A DNA stretch of 64,000 bases from Anaerospora hongkongensis (GCF_004339805.1 NZ_SLUI01000001.1:390949-454948), one strand, 5' to 3'; shown: positions 35,797-46,215, numbered from the stretch's first letter. Made by a program: numbers and translations. The notes: generated by a model from the sequence alone, not told the origin.

Positions 35797-36900
35797 CTAT
35801 TTCATACTGACATATCGTGAAATATTTAAGAGTACGCCTACTCCTGCCATAGTAAAAATCAATGCCGATCCGCCAAAACTGATAAAAGGCAGCGGTATGC
35901 CGGTAACTGGCATGGATGCTGTAACGACAGCAATATTCATAAGCGCCTGCAAAATAATCATCGTTGTCAGGCCTGTTGCCAGGATACTGCCATATATATC
36001 GGGAGCAGCAATGGCTACTCGTAAGCCCCGCCACGCAAACAGGAAAAATAAAACCAGCACAGTGGCCGTCCCGATAAAGCCTAATTCCTCCGCTAAAATT
36101 GCAAAAATAAAATCGGTATGCGGCTCAGGCAAATACAGAAATTTCTCTCTGCTGCGGCCCAGCCCTACGCCAAATAAACCGCCTGAGCCGATCGCATATA
36201 ACGATTGAATAATATGATAACCACTATTGAGGGGATCCGACCAGGGATCGCTGAACGCCAGCAGCCGGCGCAAGCGATAAGGTTCAAATAATATGGCGGC
36301 AATAATGCCGACAACTCCCACCGCCCCCAACCCACCCAGGTGACTGATTTTCGCACCTGCCGCAAAAAACAGGATAAAAATCGTTCCACCAATGGCCAGC
36401 GCCGTACCTAAGTCGGGCTCTTTTAAGATTAAACCAAAAACCAGCATTAAGATCGCTAACTGAGGAGCTAGGCCTTTTACAAAATTCGTCAGCTTTTCCT
36501 GATGACGAACCAGACTGTCAGAATAAAACAAAACAACTCCCAATTTAGCAATTTCAGAAGGCTGCAAATAAACGGAACCGAACCCCAGCCACCGGCGAGC
36601 CCCGTTTACTACCTTGCCAAGTCCCGGAATTAAAACCATAATCAGCAGCACAAGCGTGGTAATTAAAACAGGTTTTGCTAGTGGACGCCATGTATGATAA
36701 TCGATGTTCATCGTCAAAAACATTGCAAACAAGCCTAAGGAAGCCCAGATAAGCTGTCTCTTCAAAAAATAGTAGCTGTCATCAAAGTTAACTGCTGCCG
36801 AGACAGCACTGGAACTGTATACCATAACAATGCCAAGCCCTAACAAGCCCATAACCGCAAAGACTAGAATATAATCGGGTGATTTTGGCTTAATCGTCAA
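35797..36900 (-). CDS. ftsW: Septal peptidoglycan glycosyltransferase FtsW (SEDS family)
   Basis: A 367-residue, ten-segment SEDS polymerase. Conserved blocks include PSEIAKLGVV, GLILKEPDLGTAL and HTDFIFAILAEELGF, and the C-terminal PFISFGGSALI. In spore formers this locus may encode either FtsW or SpoVE; the two cannot be separated by sequence here. It partners with the PBP2-type transpeptidase encoded upstream. Confidence 0.94.
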   Translation of the reverse strand: MTIKPKSPDYILVFAVMGLLGLGIVMVYSSSAVSAAVNFDDSYYFLKRQLIWASLGLFAMFLTMNIDYHTWRPLAKPVLITTLVLLIMVLIPGLGKVVNGARRWLGFGSVYLQPSEIAKLGVVLFYSDSLVRHQEKLTNFVKGLAPQLAILMLVFGLILKEPDLGTALAIGGTIFILFFAAGAKISHLGGLGAVGVVGIIAAILFEPYRLRRLLAFSDPWSDPLNSGYHIIQSLYAIGSGGLFGVGLGRSREKFLYLPEPHTDFIFAILAEELGFIGTATVLVLFFLFAWRGLRVAIAAPDIYGSILATGLTTMIILQALMNIAVVTASMPVTGIPLPFISFGGSALIFTMAGVGVLLNISRYVSMK

Positions 36901-36912
36901 AGCTCTCCCCCC

Positions 36913-38268
36913 CTACGCTAAACGGCATACTAATTGTTTGAAAACTCTCCCTCTCTCTTCATAGTTGGCAAACATGTCATAGCTGGCACAGGCCGGTGAC
37001 AAAAGAACAATCTGGGGAGCACGGGCTATCCGGTGAGCCAGCTGCACAGCTTCTTCCATTGAATCCACGCGATGAATAGTAGAAATACCATGGGTATGAG
37101 CATTTGCTGCGAACCGCTCCTGCGCTTCACCTATTAAAATAAGCTGATCAACCTTTTCCTTTATCAAAGTCATGAATTGCGTTAAGTCCGTATTTTTGTC
37201 ACGCCCGCCAGCAATTAGCACCACGTGACCGTCAAATGCCTCTAGTGCCTTAATGGAAGATTCAGGATTCGTTGCTTTAGAATCATTATAGTAAGCAACG
37301 CCGTTCACGGTACCTACCGGCTCGATGCGATGCTCCACTCCAGTAAAGTTCTTTAAAACAGCATTCATCGCTTCCGTGCTGATCCCCATTAGTAAGGCAG
37401 CACAGCAGGCAGCCAGGGCATTTTCTACATTATGGCGGCCAAACAGCTTCATTTCCTTGACAGAGCAAAGCTGATAATGCTGGCCCTGCCAGTTGATTTG
37501 CAGTAAGCCATCCTTAACAAACGCTCCTTCTTGCAATTCCTGACAGGCACTAAAATAGAAAACCTGCGACAATGTACGATTTGCCATATCTCGGACGGCA
37601 AGATCATCATAATTGAGAATTAGATAATCATCCTTGCCTTGATTTGCAAAAATTCGTTCCTTGGTACTCTGATATTCAGCCATGGTACGATGTCTGTCGA
37701 TATGATCAGGCGTAATATTCAAAACTGCAGCAATATGAGGTTTAAAATCAATAATGCTTTCTAATTGAAAGCTGGAGATTTCCGCAACAACAATGCCGGT
37801 TGCATCCACTCCCATCACTTCATGGGACAGCGCAAGGCCGATGTTGCCGCCAACAACAGCTGCTCTGCCGCCTGCCTTCATCATCTCGCCAATTAATGTT
37901 GTTGTTGTCGTCTTACCATTCGTTCCCGTAACAGCAATAACCGGTGCTTTGCACAACTGATACGCTACCTCAATTTCACTCATAACAGTAATATTGCGGC
38001 TGCGGGCAGCTTGAATCAACGGTATGTAGATGGAAATTCCCGGTGAAAGTACAACGTAATCAGTGCCATCAAGCAAGCTTTCCTCCTGGTGGCCAAAGAT
38101 CAGGCTGACTCCCGCCTGCTGCAATTGCTGAAACTCTTCGTTCTGTATATCAATTGCTTTACGATCATTTAGGGTAACACAGGCTCCCCGGCCAGCCAGT
38201 ACTTGAGCAACCGAACGGCCGCTGATCCCCGCTCCCAGCACTACAACTTTTTTGTTACGAAATTCCAT
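36913..38268 (-). CDS. murD: UDP-N-acetylmuramoylalanine--D-glutamate ligase
   Basis: A 451-residue Mur ligase adding D-Glu. GAGISGRSVAQVL (N-terminal domain), the ATP loop VTGTNGKTTTT, LNITPDHIDRH and YYNDSKATNPES identify MurD. It lies 1 bp after mraY. Confidence 0.96.
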   Translation of the reverse strand: MEFRNKKVVVLGAGISGRSVAQVLAGRGACVTLNDRKAIDIQNEEFQQLQQAGVSLIFGHQEESLLDGTDYVVLSPGISIYIPLIQAARSRNITVMSEIEVAYQLCKAPVIAVTGTNGKTTTTTLIGEMMKAGGRAAVVGGNIGLALSHEVMGVDATGIVVAEISSFQLESIIDFKPHIAAVLNITPDHIDRHRTMAEYQSTKERIFANQGKDDYLILNYDDLAVRDMANRTLSQVFYFSACQELQEGAFVKDGLLQINWQGQHYQLCSVKEMKLFGRHNVENALAACCAALLMGISTEAMNAVLKNFTGVEHRIEPVGTVNGVAYYNDSKATNPESSIKALEAFDGHVVLIAGGRDKNTDLTQFMTLIKEKVDQLILIGEAQERFAANAHTHGISTIHRVDSMEEAVQLAHRIARAPQIVLLSPACASYDMFANYEERGRVFKQLVCRLA

Positions 38269-38269
38269 G

Positions 38270-39244
38270 TTACATTCCTCCTGACCGGCTAGTAACTAAC
38301 ACAATTAATGCCAATACGGCAAACAACGAACCGACAAACCAAAATACGGTAACAACTTTTGTTTCCGACCAGCCGGACAATTCAAAATGATGATGAATCG
38401 GACTCATTTTGAACACCCTTTTACCGGTAGCTTTAAAAGAAATAACCTGAATAATAACGGAAAGCGCCTCTAACACAAATATTCCGCCGACCAGCACCAG
38501 CAACAGCTCCGTTTTCGTCAATACGGCCACTGCGGCAAGCGCTCCGCCTAACGCCAGCGAACCGGTATCTCCCATAAACACTTTAGCGGGATGCACATTA
38601 TACCGTAAAAAACCAAGAGTGGCTCCCGCAAGGGAAACGCAGAAAATTGCCAAATGCGGTTTGGCAAACGCCATGGCGATTACCGCATAAGCAGTGGCAG
38701 CTACCGTCGTTGTACCAGCAGCAAGGCCATCCAGGCCGTCTGTCAGATTTACGGCATTGGTTGTGCCGACTAAAACCAGGAAAATCAAAATATAGTACAA
38801 GTAGCCAAAATCAACTGTAACGCCAATTACCGGCAGCCATAAGTCCGTACCACGGCCAAAATAAGTAGTGGCAATATAGGCCAGAGCTACTGCCATAATA
38901 ATCTGACCTAAGAGTTTCTGTCTTGCTTTTAAGCCCAGCGAACGCTTCAGTACTACTTTTATAAAATCATCAATAAAGCCAATCACCCCATGGCCAAAGG
39001 TGACAAATAAGGCCAGAATAACCTCCGGGTCATTGCCGACAAACAACAGTACCGGCACTAACAACGCTGTTAAAATAATCACGCCCCCCATGGTAGGGGT
39101 ACCCGCCTTAGCCAGATGCCTCTCCGGCCCTTCCTGCCGGATGCTCTGGCCAAATTTAAGCCTTCTGAGTACCGGTATGACAATTGGACCAGCAAGTAGT
39201 GCAATCAAAAAAGCTAAGCCTGCTGCGTATAATAACTCCTGCAT
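38270..39244 (-). CDS. mraY: Phospho-N-acetylmuramoyl-pentapeptide transferase
   Basis: A 324-residue, ten-segment membrane enzyme making lipid I. The Mg2+/UDP motifs FIDDFIKVV, NLTDGLDGLAAGTT, FMGDTGSLALGG and SPIHHHFELSGW are complete. ATG at 39244 follows GGGGAGG at 7 nt; the frame extends five residues further without support. Confidence 0.96.
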   Translation of the reverse strand: MQELLYAAGLAFLIALLAGPIVIPVLRRLKFGQSIRQEGPERHLAKAGTPTMGGVIILTALLVPVLLFVGNDPEVILALFVTFGHGVIGFIDDFIKVVLKRSLGLKARQKLLGQIIMAVALAYIATTYFGRGTDLWLPVIGVTVDFGYLYYILIFLVLVGTTNAVNLTDGLDGLAAGTTTVAATAYAVIAMAFAKPHLAIFCVSLAGATLGFLRYNVHPAKVFMGDTGSLALGGALAAVAVLTKTELLLVLVGGIFVLEALSVIIQVISFKATGKRVFKMSPIHHHFELSGWSETKVVTVFWFVGSLFAVLALIVLVTSRSGGM

Positions 39245-39262
39245 GGTAAACCTCCCCAACTA

Positions 39263-40624
39263 CTAACCAAGCATTTCTAAAATTTTCTCCATTTTCATAC
39301 CTCGGGAGCCTTTCAGCAAAATTGTATCTCCCGGCTGCAGTATTTTCTGTAATGCCATTGCGGCGTCTTCGTGGTTTTGGCACGCTATCGCTTCTTTTAT
39401 ACCGGCTTCCCGTGCTGCAATTACGATATGTTCAGCTAAAGCACCGACTGTAACAACTGCATTGACACCGCTTTGAGCTGCCGTCCGGCCAATTCTCTGA
39501 TGAGCTTCAATTGCAACATCCCCTAATTCCAGCATATCTCCCAACACGGCAACAGACCTGCCTGCGGCCACCTGCTGCAGTGTAGTAATTGCGCCGGACA
39601 TCGAGAGCGGACTGGCATTATAAGCGTCATTAATCACAATGTATTCTCCTACGCGTTCGATCTGCTGCCGCATCGAGCTCGGCTGAAACCGGTCAAGCCC
39701 TGTTTGAATGTCTTGAGCGCTTAAGCCCAACTCCCAGGCGGCGGCTACAGCAGCCAGCGTATTATAAACATTATGCAGTCCAATCATTGGCAATTTTACG
39801 GGAAAGGCTGCGTCGTAACAGCGGCATGTAAATGTGGTATACAGACCTTCTACTTGAATCTGGTCCGCCTGAATATCCGCCGGCTGTTCAATCCCATAAA
39901 AAATAACTTTCCCGGCAGCCTTGCTGCTCATTGCCTTTACATAGGCATTATCAGCATTTAAAATAACAAATCCCTGTGAAGGCACCGCTTCTACCAATTC
40001 GGCTTTTGCAGCTGCAATATTAGCCAACGATCCTAATAACTCAATATGTGTTTCACCGACATTAGTAACAATACCGGCAGTGGGTTCTGCAATTGCTGCC
40101 AATTCAGCAATCTCACCGGACCCACGCATTCCCATTTCAACAACCGCCACCTGGTGCTCCTTCGTTAAATGCAACAAAGTGCGGGGCAGCCCAATTTCAT
40201 TATTAAAATTAGCTTCTGTCTTGAGAACGGTCAGCTTGCTTGCCAGAATGGCCGCAGTCAAATCCTTCGTTGTCGTCTTGCCATTTGAACCGGTAATCGC
40301 TATAACCGGTATGGAAAAGCGGCGGCGATGAAACTGAGCGATATCCTGCAGGGCTTTGAGCGTATTCTCAACCATAACGGCAACTGCTCCGGCAGGCATC
40401 TCAGCCGGTTTATTGCTAATAACCACACCGGCAGCGCCTTTTGCCAATGCCTGCTTTACGAATTCATGCCCATCAAACCGTTCACCAATTAAGGCAATAA
40501 ACAGATCGCCCGGCTGAACCATTCGGGTGTCCGTACAGATCCCCTGAAACTGAACCCCCGCTGCCTCCCCTTGCACACTGCCACCAGTCGCTGTACGAAT
40601 TTCCTCTATTGTAAACTCAGCCAT
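39263..40624 (-). CDS. murF: UDP-MurNAc-tripeptide--D-Ala-D-Ala ligase
   Basis: A 453-residue Mur ligase completing the pentapeptide. The ATP loop ITGSNGKTTTKDL, VEMGMRGSGEIAELA and INDAYNASPLSM are diagnostic. Its ATG overlaps the murE stop by 1 bp (TAATG), so the two are coupled. Confidence 0.96.
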   Translation of the reverse strand: MAEFTIEEIRTATGGSVQGEAAGVQFQGICTDTRMVQPGDLFIALIGERFDGHEFVKQALAKGAAGVVISNKPAEMPAGAVAVMVENTLKALQDIAQFHRRRFSIPVIAITGSNGKTTTKDLTAAILASKLTVLKTEANFNNEIGLPRTLLHLTKEHQVAVVEMGMRGSGEIAELAAIAEPTAGIVTNVGETHIELLGSLANIAAAKAELVEAVPSQGFVILNADNAYVKAMSSKAAGKVIFYGIEQPADIQADQIQVEGLYTTFTCRCYDAAFPVKLPMIGLHNVYNTLAAVAAAWELGLSAQDIQTGLDRFQPSSMRQQIERVGEYIVINDAYNASPLSMSGAITTLQQVAAGRSVAVLGDMLELGDVAIEAHQRIGRTAAQSGVNAVVTVGALAEHIVIAAREAGIKEAIACQNHEDAAMALQKILQPGDTILLKGSRGMKMEKILEMLG

Positions 40625-42114
40625 TATCTCATCTCCCGAATAACCGAACGGGCTACTTCGCGATCGTCAAAGTCAATTGTCTTATCTTTTAAGATTTGAT
40701 AGGTTTCATGGCCTTTGCCGGCAATAATCACAATATCCTGCGGCTCAGCAAGCTGCAGTGCTTTGGCTATGGCCTGTTTTCTATCAATAATCACTTCATA
40801 CCCTTTGCCATCCTTCAACCCCTGCCGGATGCCTGCCTCAATATCGGCAAGAATGGCAACAGGGTCTTCCGTACGGGGATTATCAGATGTAGCGATAATC
40901 ACATCACCATACTGAGCAGCCAAGCGTCCCATGATCGGACGTTTGGTTTTATCTCGGTCCCCACCACAGCCAAAGACAACAATAATGCGGTTTTCCGCAA
41001 ATTGCTGCGCTGTTTTGAGAATGTTCTCCAGCCCGTCAGGCGTATGAGCATAATCCACAATAACGGCAAAAGGCTGCCCTTCATCTACCAGTTCAAAGCG
41101 GCCGGCAACGGTACGGAATTCCTCCAGCGCCTTTTTCACAAGAGAAGCGGAAATTCCTTCTGCTAAGGCAGTTCCGATTGCCGCCAGCGTATTATAGACA
41201 TTAAACATGCCGGTAATTTTTAATTGCAGGGGCATAAGGCCAAAAGGACCATGAACGGTAAACCTGGCGCCGTCGGCTTTGATGGTAATATCCTGCGCTT
41301 TAATGGTATCCGTCTCGCCTGTTCCATAGGTCAAAACAGGGCAGCTGCAGTTGTCAATCAGAGCTTGAGCAGAAGCGTCATCGGTATTAATGACGGCATG
41401 CTTACCCTCTTTCACGGACAACTCATTGCCTAGCTGGCGAAACAGCTTTGCTTTGGCATCACGGTATTTATCAAAGGTAATATGAAAATCAAGATGATCC
41501 TGGGTCAGGTTAGTAAATACACCGACATCAAATTCACAGCCTGCAGTACGCCCCAGCTCCAGGGCGTGAGAGGAAACCTCCATGATGACATAATCAATCC
41601 CCTCGTCTGCCATCTTTGCTAATGTGCTTTGCAGGTCAACAACATCCGGTGTGGTATTCTGTACCGGCAGCATTCTGTCACCAATTAAGATATGAATCGT
41701 GCCAATAAGTCCGACTTTATAGCCTGCTTCCATAAAAATACTTCTGATTAGATGCGTCGTTGTTGTTTTTCCATTTGTACCGGTTACGCCGATCATCCGC
41801 ATTTTACGACCAGGGTAATCATAGAAGAAAGGAACGACTGCCTGCATAGCCTCACGGCTGTCAGCAACCTTAATCAAGGTCATTCCTGCCGGGACAGGCA
41901 CATCTTTTTCGACTACAGCAGCAACTGCGCCCAGTTTATGTGCTTGTGCAATAAAATTGTGTCCGTCAACGCGGGCACCCGGCAAGCAGACAAATAACGT
42001 TCCTGGAGCTACTTTACGAGAATCCGCCGTAATACCTTCTATTTTTTGAGCTGCTTCCCCCGAAACCTGGGCCCCGGGAAGTAAAGCAAGCAATTGAGTC
42101 AAATTCTTGGACAT
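40624..42114 (-). CDS. murE: UDP-MurNAc-L-Ala-D-Glu--meso-diaminopimelate ligase
   Basis: A 496-residue Mur ligase adding the third residue of the stem peptide. The ATP loop VTGTNGKTTTTHL, EVSSHALELGR, VDYAHTPDGLENIL and the substrate motif DNPRTEDP are present; DNPR marks the meso-diaminopimelate type rather than the lysine type. ATG follows GAGGGGGAA. Confidence 0.96.
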   Translation of the reverse strand: MSKNLTQLLALLPGAQVSGEAAQKIEGITADSRKVAPGTLFVCLPGARVDGHNFIAQAHKLGAVAAVVEKDVPVPAGMTLIKVADSREAMQAVVPFFYDYPGRKMRMIGVTGTNGKTTTTHLIRSIFMEAGYKVGLIGTIHILIGDRMLPVQNTTPDVVDLQSTLAKMADEGIDYVIMEVSSHALELGRTAGCEFDVGVFTNLTQDHLDFHITFDKYRDAKAKLFRQLGNELSVKEGKHAVINTDDASAQALIDNCSCPVLTYGTGETDTIKAQDITIKADGARFTVHGPFGLMPLQLKITGMFNVYNTLAAIGTALAEGISASLVKKALEEFRTVAGRFELVDEGQPFAVIVDYAHTPDGLENILKTAQQFAENRIIVVFGCGGDRDKTKRPIMGRLAAQYGDVIIATSDNPRTEDPVAILADIEAGIRQGLKDGKGYEVIIDRKQAIAKALQLAEPQDIVIIAGKGHETYQILKDKTIDFDDREVARSVIREMR

Positions 42115-42176
42115 ACCAGTTCCCCCTCGCTTTTCTTACCTATTATCACCAGTTTTACCATTTTTAACCCATTTAG

Positions 42177-44261
42177 CTACTCGAAGAAAACATGCACAGA
42201 CACTCCCGGCACCACTTTGCTGCCAGGCGCCGGCTCCTGGCGCACGATGCTATTGCCGGTACCGGCCGGGCTGATCATTAACCCTACATCTGTCAAAACA
42301 TTTGCCGCATCGGTAAGCGAGAGTCCCACACAATCAGGAACCGTAACTTCACCACTTAAATAACGGGAATTATCCGTATACAGCAATACGTTCGTGCCCT
42401 TCGGCACACGGCTGCCCGGCTTGGGAATCTGATCGGTCACCCTTTCACCGGTCTCTTCCAGCCTAACTGTCAGTCCTGCTTTCTGCAACGCTTTCGTTGC
42501 TTCGGCAACCGGTAAATTAATAACCTGCGGAACCTCGGCATGCATTTCCTTGCCATCTTTCGCTGCCATCATAATCTGCGGAGTCAGCTTAATATAGGGC
42601 AATACATCTTTCATTACCGCACCAAATACCGGAGCGGCAATCTGACCACCATAATACAGTCCAACCGGCTCATCAATAATTACCAGCATCGCCACCTGCG
42701 GATTATCAGCAGGTGCAAACCCCACAAAAGAGGCTACATACTTATCGGGCAGATAACCACCGGCACCCACTTTTTGCGCTGTACCTGTTTTACCGGCCAC
42801 CCGGTAACCTTCAACTTGAGCACCTTTTCCAGATCCTTCTTCAACAACTTTTTCCAAAACTCCTTTTTCTTGCTTTGCTACAGCCTCTTCCAGGACCTGC
42901 CGCACAACATCCGGTTGGAATTCACGAATCAACTGACCATTTTTATCTTTTACTTCTCTAACAATCTGCGGCCGGTTGAGCTTGCCGTCACTCGCCACAG
43001 CAGAAACAGCCGTAACGAGTTGAATTGGTGTTACCGCAATGCTTTGACCGATCGACATGGTAGCAATATTGATAGGTTTCACTTTCGCTTTATCAATCAT
43101 AATCCCTTTAGCCTCGCCGGGCAAGTCAATTCCGGTATGCTTGCCAAAGCCAAATTTGTCAATGTATTGATAAAACGGGTCTGTCCCCAGGCGCAAGCCA
43201 ACTGTAACAAAGCCTACGTTGCATGAATTTTGTACCACTTCCACAAAGCTTTGGCTGCCATGACCACCATGCTTCCAGCAATGAATATTTCTTCCCTGTA
43301 CTTCAATCGAGCCGGGGTCAAAGAACCGGTCCTCCAGTTTAACGACCCGTTCTCCCAAAGCAGCGGCCGTTGTGATGATTTTAAAGGTTGATCCAGGTTC
43401 GTATGCATTAGACACTGCATTGTTGCGCCATAATTTGGGAGCATATTCGGCGAAGCGATTCGGATTATAATCCGGCTTATTTGCCAAAGCCAGAATTTCC
43501 CCTGTCTGGGGCTGCATGATAATAATCGTAGCGGCCCGAGCCTGGGTTTCTTTCATGACGCGCTCCAGCTCACGCTCCACAATTTGCTGAATAACCAAAT
43601 CAATGGTTAAATAAATATTCTGACCGTCTACAGGCGGTACATAGCGATGATTGGCATGCGGAATTTCCCGGCCTCTTGCGTCATATTCCACCACAATACT
43701 TCCCGATCGGCCTTTAAGATAACTGTCAAATGTCATTTCCACACCATCAAGGCCCTGACTGTCAACTCCGGTAAATCCTAAAATATGAGCCGCCAGATTA
43801 TCGTTCGGATAGTGGCGCTGGCTTTCCTGGGTAAGGCCAATACCGGGCAGGTTTAACAGCTTTACCTGCCGTGCCGTTTCGGCATCAAGCTTGCGCTTTA
43901 CCCAGGTAAAAGCCTGCCGTTTTTTCAACTTTACTGCCAGATTATTAGGGTCTAACGCCAAAATAGCAGCCAATTTGGCTGCTGTTTCCTCTGGATTGCG
44001 TATTTCAGCCGGTATTGCATACACCGACTCGGCGCTTACGCTGACTGCTAATTCACGCCCCATCCGGTCATAAATAATACCGCGTTTTGCCTCTACGGGA
44101 ATATCACGTACCCGTTGGTCAGTAGCATTCTCGGCTAACCACGCACTCCTATAAAATTGAAGGTACCCCAGACGGCAAATTAAGCCGCCTATTACAACGG
44201 TTACTACCAGTAAAAAAACTGTCACTCGTTTACGAATAGTGACATGCGAAGCTGACGCCAT
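42177..44261 (-). CDS. ftsI: PBP2-class D,D-transpeptidase with two PASTA domains (FtsI/SpoVD type)
   Basis: A 694-residue class B penicillin-binding protein: N-terminal transmembrane helix (about 10-30), PBP dimer domain, transpeptidase domain with GSTFK (SxxK), SCN (SxN) and KTGTAQ (KTG), then two C-terminal PASTA repeats (about 575-630 and 635-694). It crosslinks septal peptidoglycan. Two PASTA repeats suit both PBP2B and SpoVD of spore formers. Only one such gene is present in this cluster. Confidence 0.93.
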   Translation of the reverse strand: MASASHVTIRKRVTVFLLVVTVVIGGLICRLGYLQFYRSAWLAENATDQRVRDIPVEAKRGIIYDRMGRELAVSVSAESVYAIPAEIRNPEETAAKLAAILALDPNNLAVKLKKRQAFTWVKRKLDAETARQVKLLNLPGIGLTQESQRHYPNDNLAAHILGFTGVDSQGLDGVEMTFDSYLKGRSGSIVVEYDARGREIPHANHRYVPPVDGQNIYLTIDLVIQQIVERELERVMKETQARAATIIIMQPQTGEILALANKPDYNPNRFAEYAPKLWRNNAVSNAYEPGSTFKIITTAAALGERVVKLEDRFFDPGSIEVQGRNIHCWKHGGHGSQSFVEVVQNSCNVGFVTVGLRLGTDPFYQYIDKFGFGKHTGIDLPGEAKGIMIDKAKVKPINIATMSIGQSIAVTPIQLVTAVSAVASDGKLNRPQIVREVKDKNGQLIREFQPDVVRQVLEEAVAKQEKGVLEKVVEEGSGKGAQVEGYRVAGKTGTAQKVGAGGYLPDKYVASFVGFAPADNPQVAMLVIIDEPVGLYYGGQIAAPVFGAVMKDVLPYIKLTPQIMMAAKDGKEMHAEVPQVINLPVAEATKALQKAGLTVRLEETGERVTDQIPKPGSRVPKGTNVLLYTDNSRYLSGEVTVPDCVGLSLTDAANVLTDVGLMISPAGTGNSIVRQEPAPGSKVVPGVSVHVFFE

Positions 44262-44285
44262 AATTCATCCCCCATTACGAAGAAT

Positions 44286-44738
44286 TTAGCGCCCCTTACT
44301 TGCCTCCGCGGTCCCCGCCTTAAAAATGCCGGCAACCTTTTCAGCAACGGTCTTGCCCTGTCCGGTTACAACTTCGGTGGAGGGCTGCCCGTTACTGCTG
44401 GCATACAGCATTGTTTGCGGCATAACCATGCCCAATTGGCTGGTAGCAATTTGTTGAATACGCTGCGGCGACTTCAACTTGGCAACATCCAGGCGAAGAA
44501 TTTCATTCTCTTTCTCCAATTTGGCTGCCTGGGCCTTTAGCTGAACAAGGTTATAGCCTGAACGGACAATAAATTCACTCTGTAAAGTGACCGCCATCGC
44601 CATAACCGCAAGCGTCGCCGCCAGAATAAGACACTTACTGCGAAGATTTTTATTAACCTTAGGCGTGGACTTGGCGGGAAGTGAGGGGATAACGATCTCT
44701 TCCTGAACGATCCAATCTTGCTTTCTGCTTACTAACAT
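44286..44738 (-). CDS. ftsL: Cell division protein FtsL
   Basis: A 150-residue bitopic protein: a basic N terminus, one transmembrane segment (CLILAATLAVMAMAVTL, about 34-50) and an extracytoplasmic coiled coil with LKAQAAKLEKENEILRLDVAKL. The position rsmH-ftsL-ftsI and the topology identify it, since FtsL is poorly conserved. Its C terminus is longer than usual. Confidence 0.85.
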   Translation of the reverse strand: MLVSRKQDWIVQEEIVIPSLPAKSTPKVNKNLRSKCLILAATLAVMAMAVTLQSEFIVRSGYNLVQLKAQAAKLEKENEILRLDVAKLKSPQRIQQIATSQLGMVMPQTMLYASSNGQPSTEVVTGQGKTVAEKVAGIFKAGTAEASKGR

Positions 44739-44779
44739 ATCTATTTCCCTCCCTGGAAATTAGAACAATTCATGTCAAT

Positions 44780-45721
44780 TTATACTCGCAAGGCCACGCG
44801 CAGTTTAGCACTGCGGGCACGTGGATTACTTTCAATTTCCTCTGCCGCCGGCAGGACGGGCTTACCCATAACTTTAACAGTTGGCTTATTTTGGCAAACA
44901 CAAATCGGCAATTGCGGCGGACAAATACACTTCTTCGCCAAATCCTGCAAAGTTTGTTTGGCAATGCGGTCTTCCAGCGAATGAAAGGTAATGATACATA
45001 ATTTACCGCCTAAATTCAGCCTCTTCGCCGCTGCCTCAAAGGTACTGCGCAATATCCCCAATTCATTATTGACTTCTATGCGCAGCGCCTGAAATGTTCG
45101 TTTCGCCGGATGAGGACCCTCCCGGCGCGCTCCAGCCGGAATCGCCTGTTTTATCACATCTACAAGCTGCCCGGTCGTTTCAATTGGTTTAACAGCTCTG
45201 GCTTTACAGATAAACTGGACTATGCGGCGGGCCCAGCGCTCCTCACCATAATCAATAATAATTTTGGCCAGCTGCTGCTCAGAATAATTATTGACTACCT
45301 GATAAGCCGACAATTCCTGCCGTGGATCCATCCTCATATCCAGCGGAGCATCCTGCATATAAGAAAAACCCCGTTCCGCAGTATCAAGCTGATAAGAAGA
45401 AACGCCAAGGTCAAACAATACGCCATCTACGTGCTCAATATCCAACGAATTTAAAATTGCATCAAGGTTGCGAAAGTTATCATGAACAACGGTAACTGTA
45501 CAGGCCGCCTGCTTTAGTCGCTCTCTGCCCGTAGCAATGGCCACTGGGTCCTGATCGATGCTGATCAGATGCCCCTTGGCTGACAGACGGGCAGCAATCG
45601 CAGTCGAATGCCCCGCTCCCCCTAAGGTACAGTCTATATAAACGCCCGCTTCATTTGTAATCAGAGCATCAACACTCTCTTCCAGTAACACACTGGTGTG
45701 ATGAAATTCCACGTTTTTCAC
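44780..45721 (-). CDS. rsmH: 16S rRNA (cytosine1402-N4)-methyltransferase
   Basis: A 313-residue RsmH/MraW SAM-dependent methyltransferase. The block HTSVLLEESVDAL, the SAM loop DCTLGGAGHS, LFDLGVSSYQLD, RRIVQFI and the C-terminal ITFHSLEDRI with the Cys-rich ICPPQLPICVC are typical. It lies 4 bp after mraZ. Confidence 0.96.
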   Translation of the reverse strand: MKNVEFHHTSVLLEESVDALITNEAGVYIDCTLGGAGHSTAIAARLSAKGHLISIDQDPVAIATGRERLKQAACTVTVVHDNFRNLDAILNSLDIEHVDGVLFDLGVSSYQLDTAERGFSYMQDAPLDMRMDPRQELSAYQVVNNYSEQQLAKIIIDYGEERWARRIVQFICKARAVKPIETTGQLVDVIKQAIPAGARREGPHPAKRTFQALRIEVNNELGILRSTFEAAAKRLNLGGKLCIITFHSLEDRIAKQTLQDLAKKCICPPQLPICVCQNKPTVKVMGKPVLPAAEEIESNPRARSAKLRVALRV

Positions 45722-45725
45722 TCCA

Positions 45726-46157
45726 TTAAATTCCTAGATCAACCAGACTTTCTGCAATACTGGCAACCGTTGGACTAATTTGTTCATTGTATTGATCCCA
45801 GACAGATTTACTCCAGATTTCTACCCGGTTAGATACCCCAAGGACGACAACATCCTTTTCTACCTGGGCATAATCCCGTAAATTAGTAGGCAGTAAAACC
45901 CGCCCCTGTTTATCACATTCCACTTCAGCGGCACCGGCAAAGAAAAAACGCACAAAAGCACGGGCCTCCGGCTTAGCCAGCGGCAGCTGCTTGAGCTTTC
46001 CTTCTAGGATGGCCCACTCTTCTTTCCCATATACAAACAGGCAGTTATCTAAACCCTTGGTGACAATAAAGGCTTCGCCTAATTCTTCTCTGAATTTAGC
46101 TGGCAGGATAAGACGTCCTTTGGCATCTATCGTATGCAGATATTCGCCCATCAACAC
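45726..46157 (-). CDS. mraZ: Transcriptional regulator MraZ
   Basis: A 143-residue protein with two MraZ/AbrB-like repeats ([20 protein letters not shown] and [19 protein letters not shown], each with the DxKGR/DxQGR signature). MraZ forms ring oligomers binding GTGG repeats upstream of its own operon, and the matching boxes are visible. The start GTG gives the family N terminus MLMGEY; ATG at 46151 is an alternative. Confidence 0.95.
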   Translation of the reverse strand: MLMGEYLHTIDAKGRLILPAKFREELGEAFIVTKGLDNCLFVYGKEEWAILEGKLKQLPLAKPEARAFVRFFFAGAAEVECDKQGRVLLPTNLRDYAQVEKDVVVLGVSNRVEIWSKSVWDQYNEQISPTVASIAESLVDLGI

Positions 46158-46187
46158 GTCTTCATCACCACCTTGCTTAAATAACCT

Positions 46188-46215
46188 ACCACTTTACACC
46201 ACTTTTCACCACTTT
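46188..46215 (-). promoter_or_regulatory. MraZ box: three AAAGTGG repeats
   Basis: On the minus strand AAAGTGG occurs three times at an exact 10-bp period (GTGGTG steps), ending about 32 bp before the mraZ start. This matches the direct repeats bound by MraZ for autoregulation. I could not place a convincing -35/-10 for the operon with it. Confidence 0.8.

Noticed and set aside
42540..43226. A 228-residue plus-strand open frame inside ftsI.
   Set aside because: It is antisense to the transpeptidase domain, has no ribosome-binding site and no family features; a shadow of the real gene.
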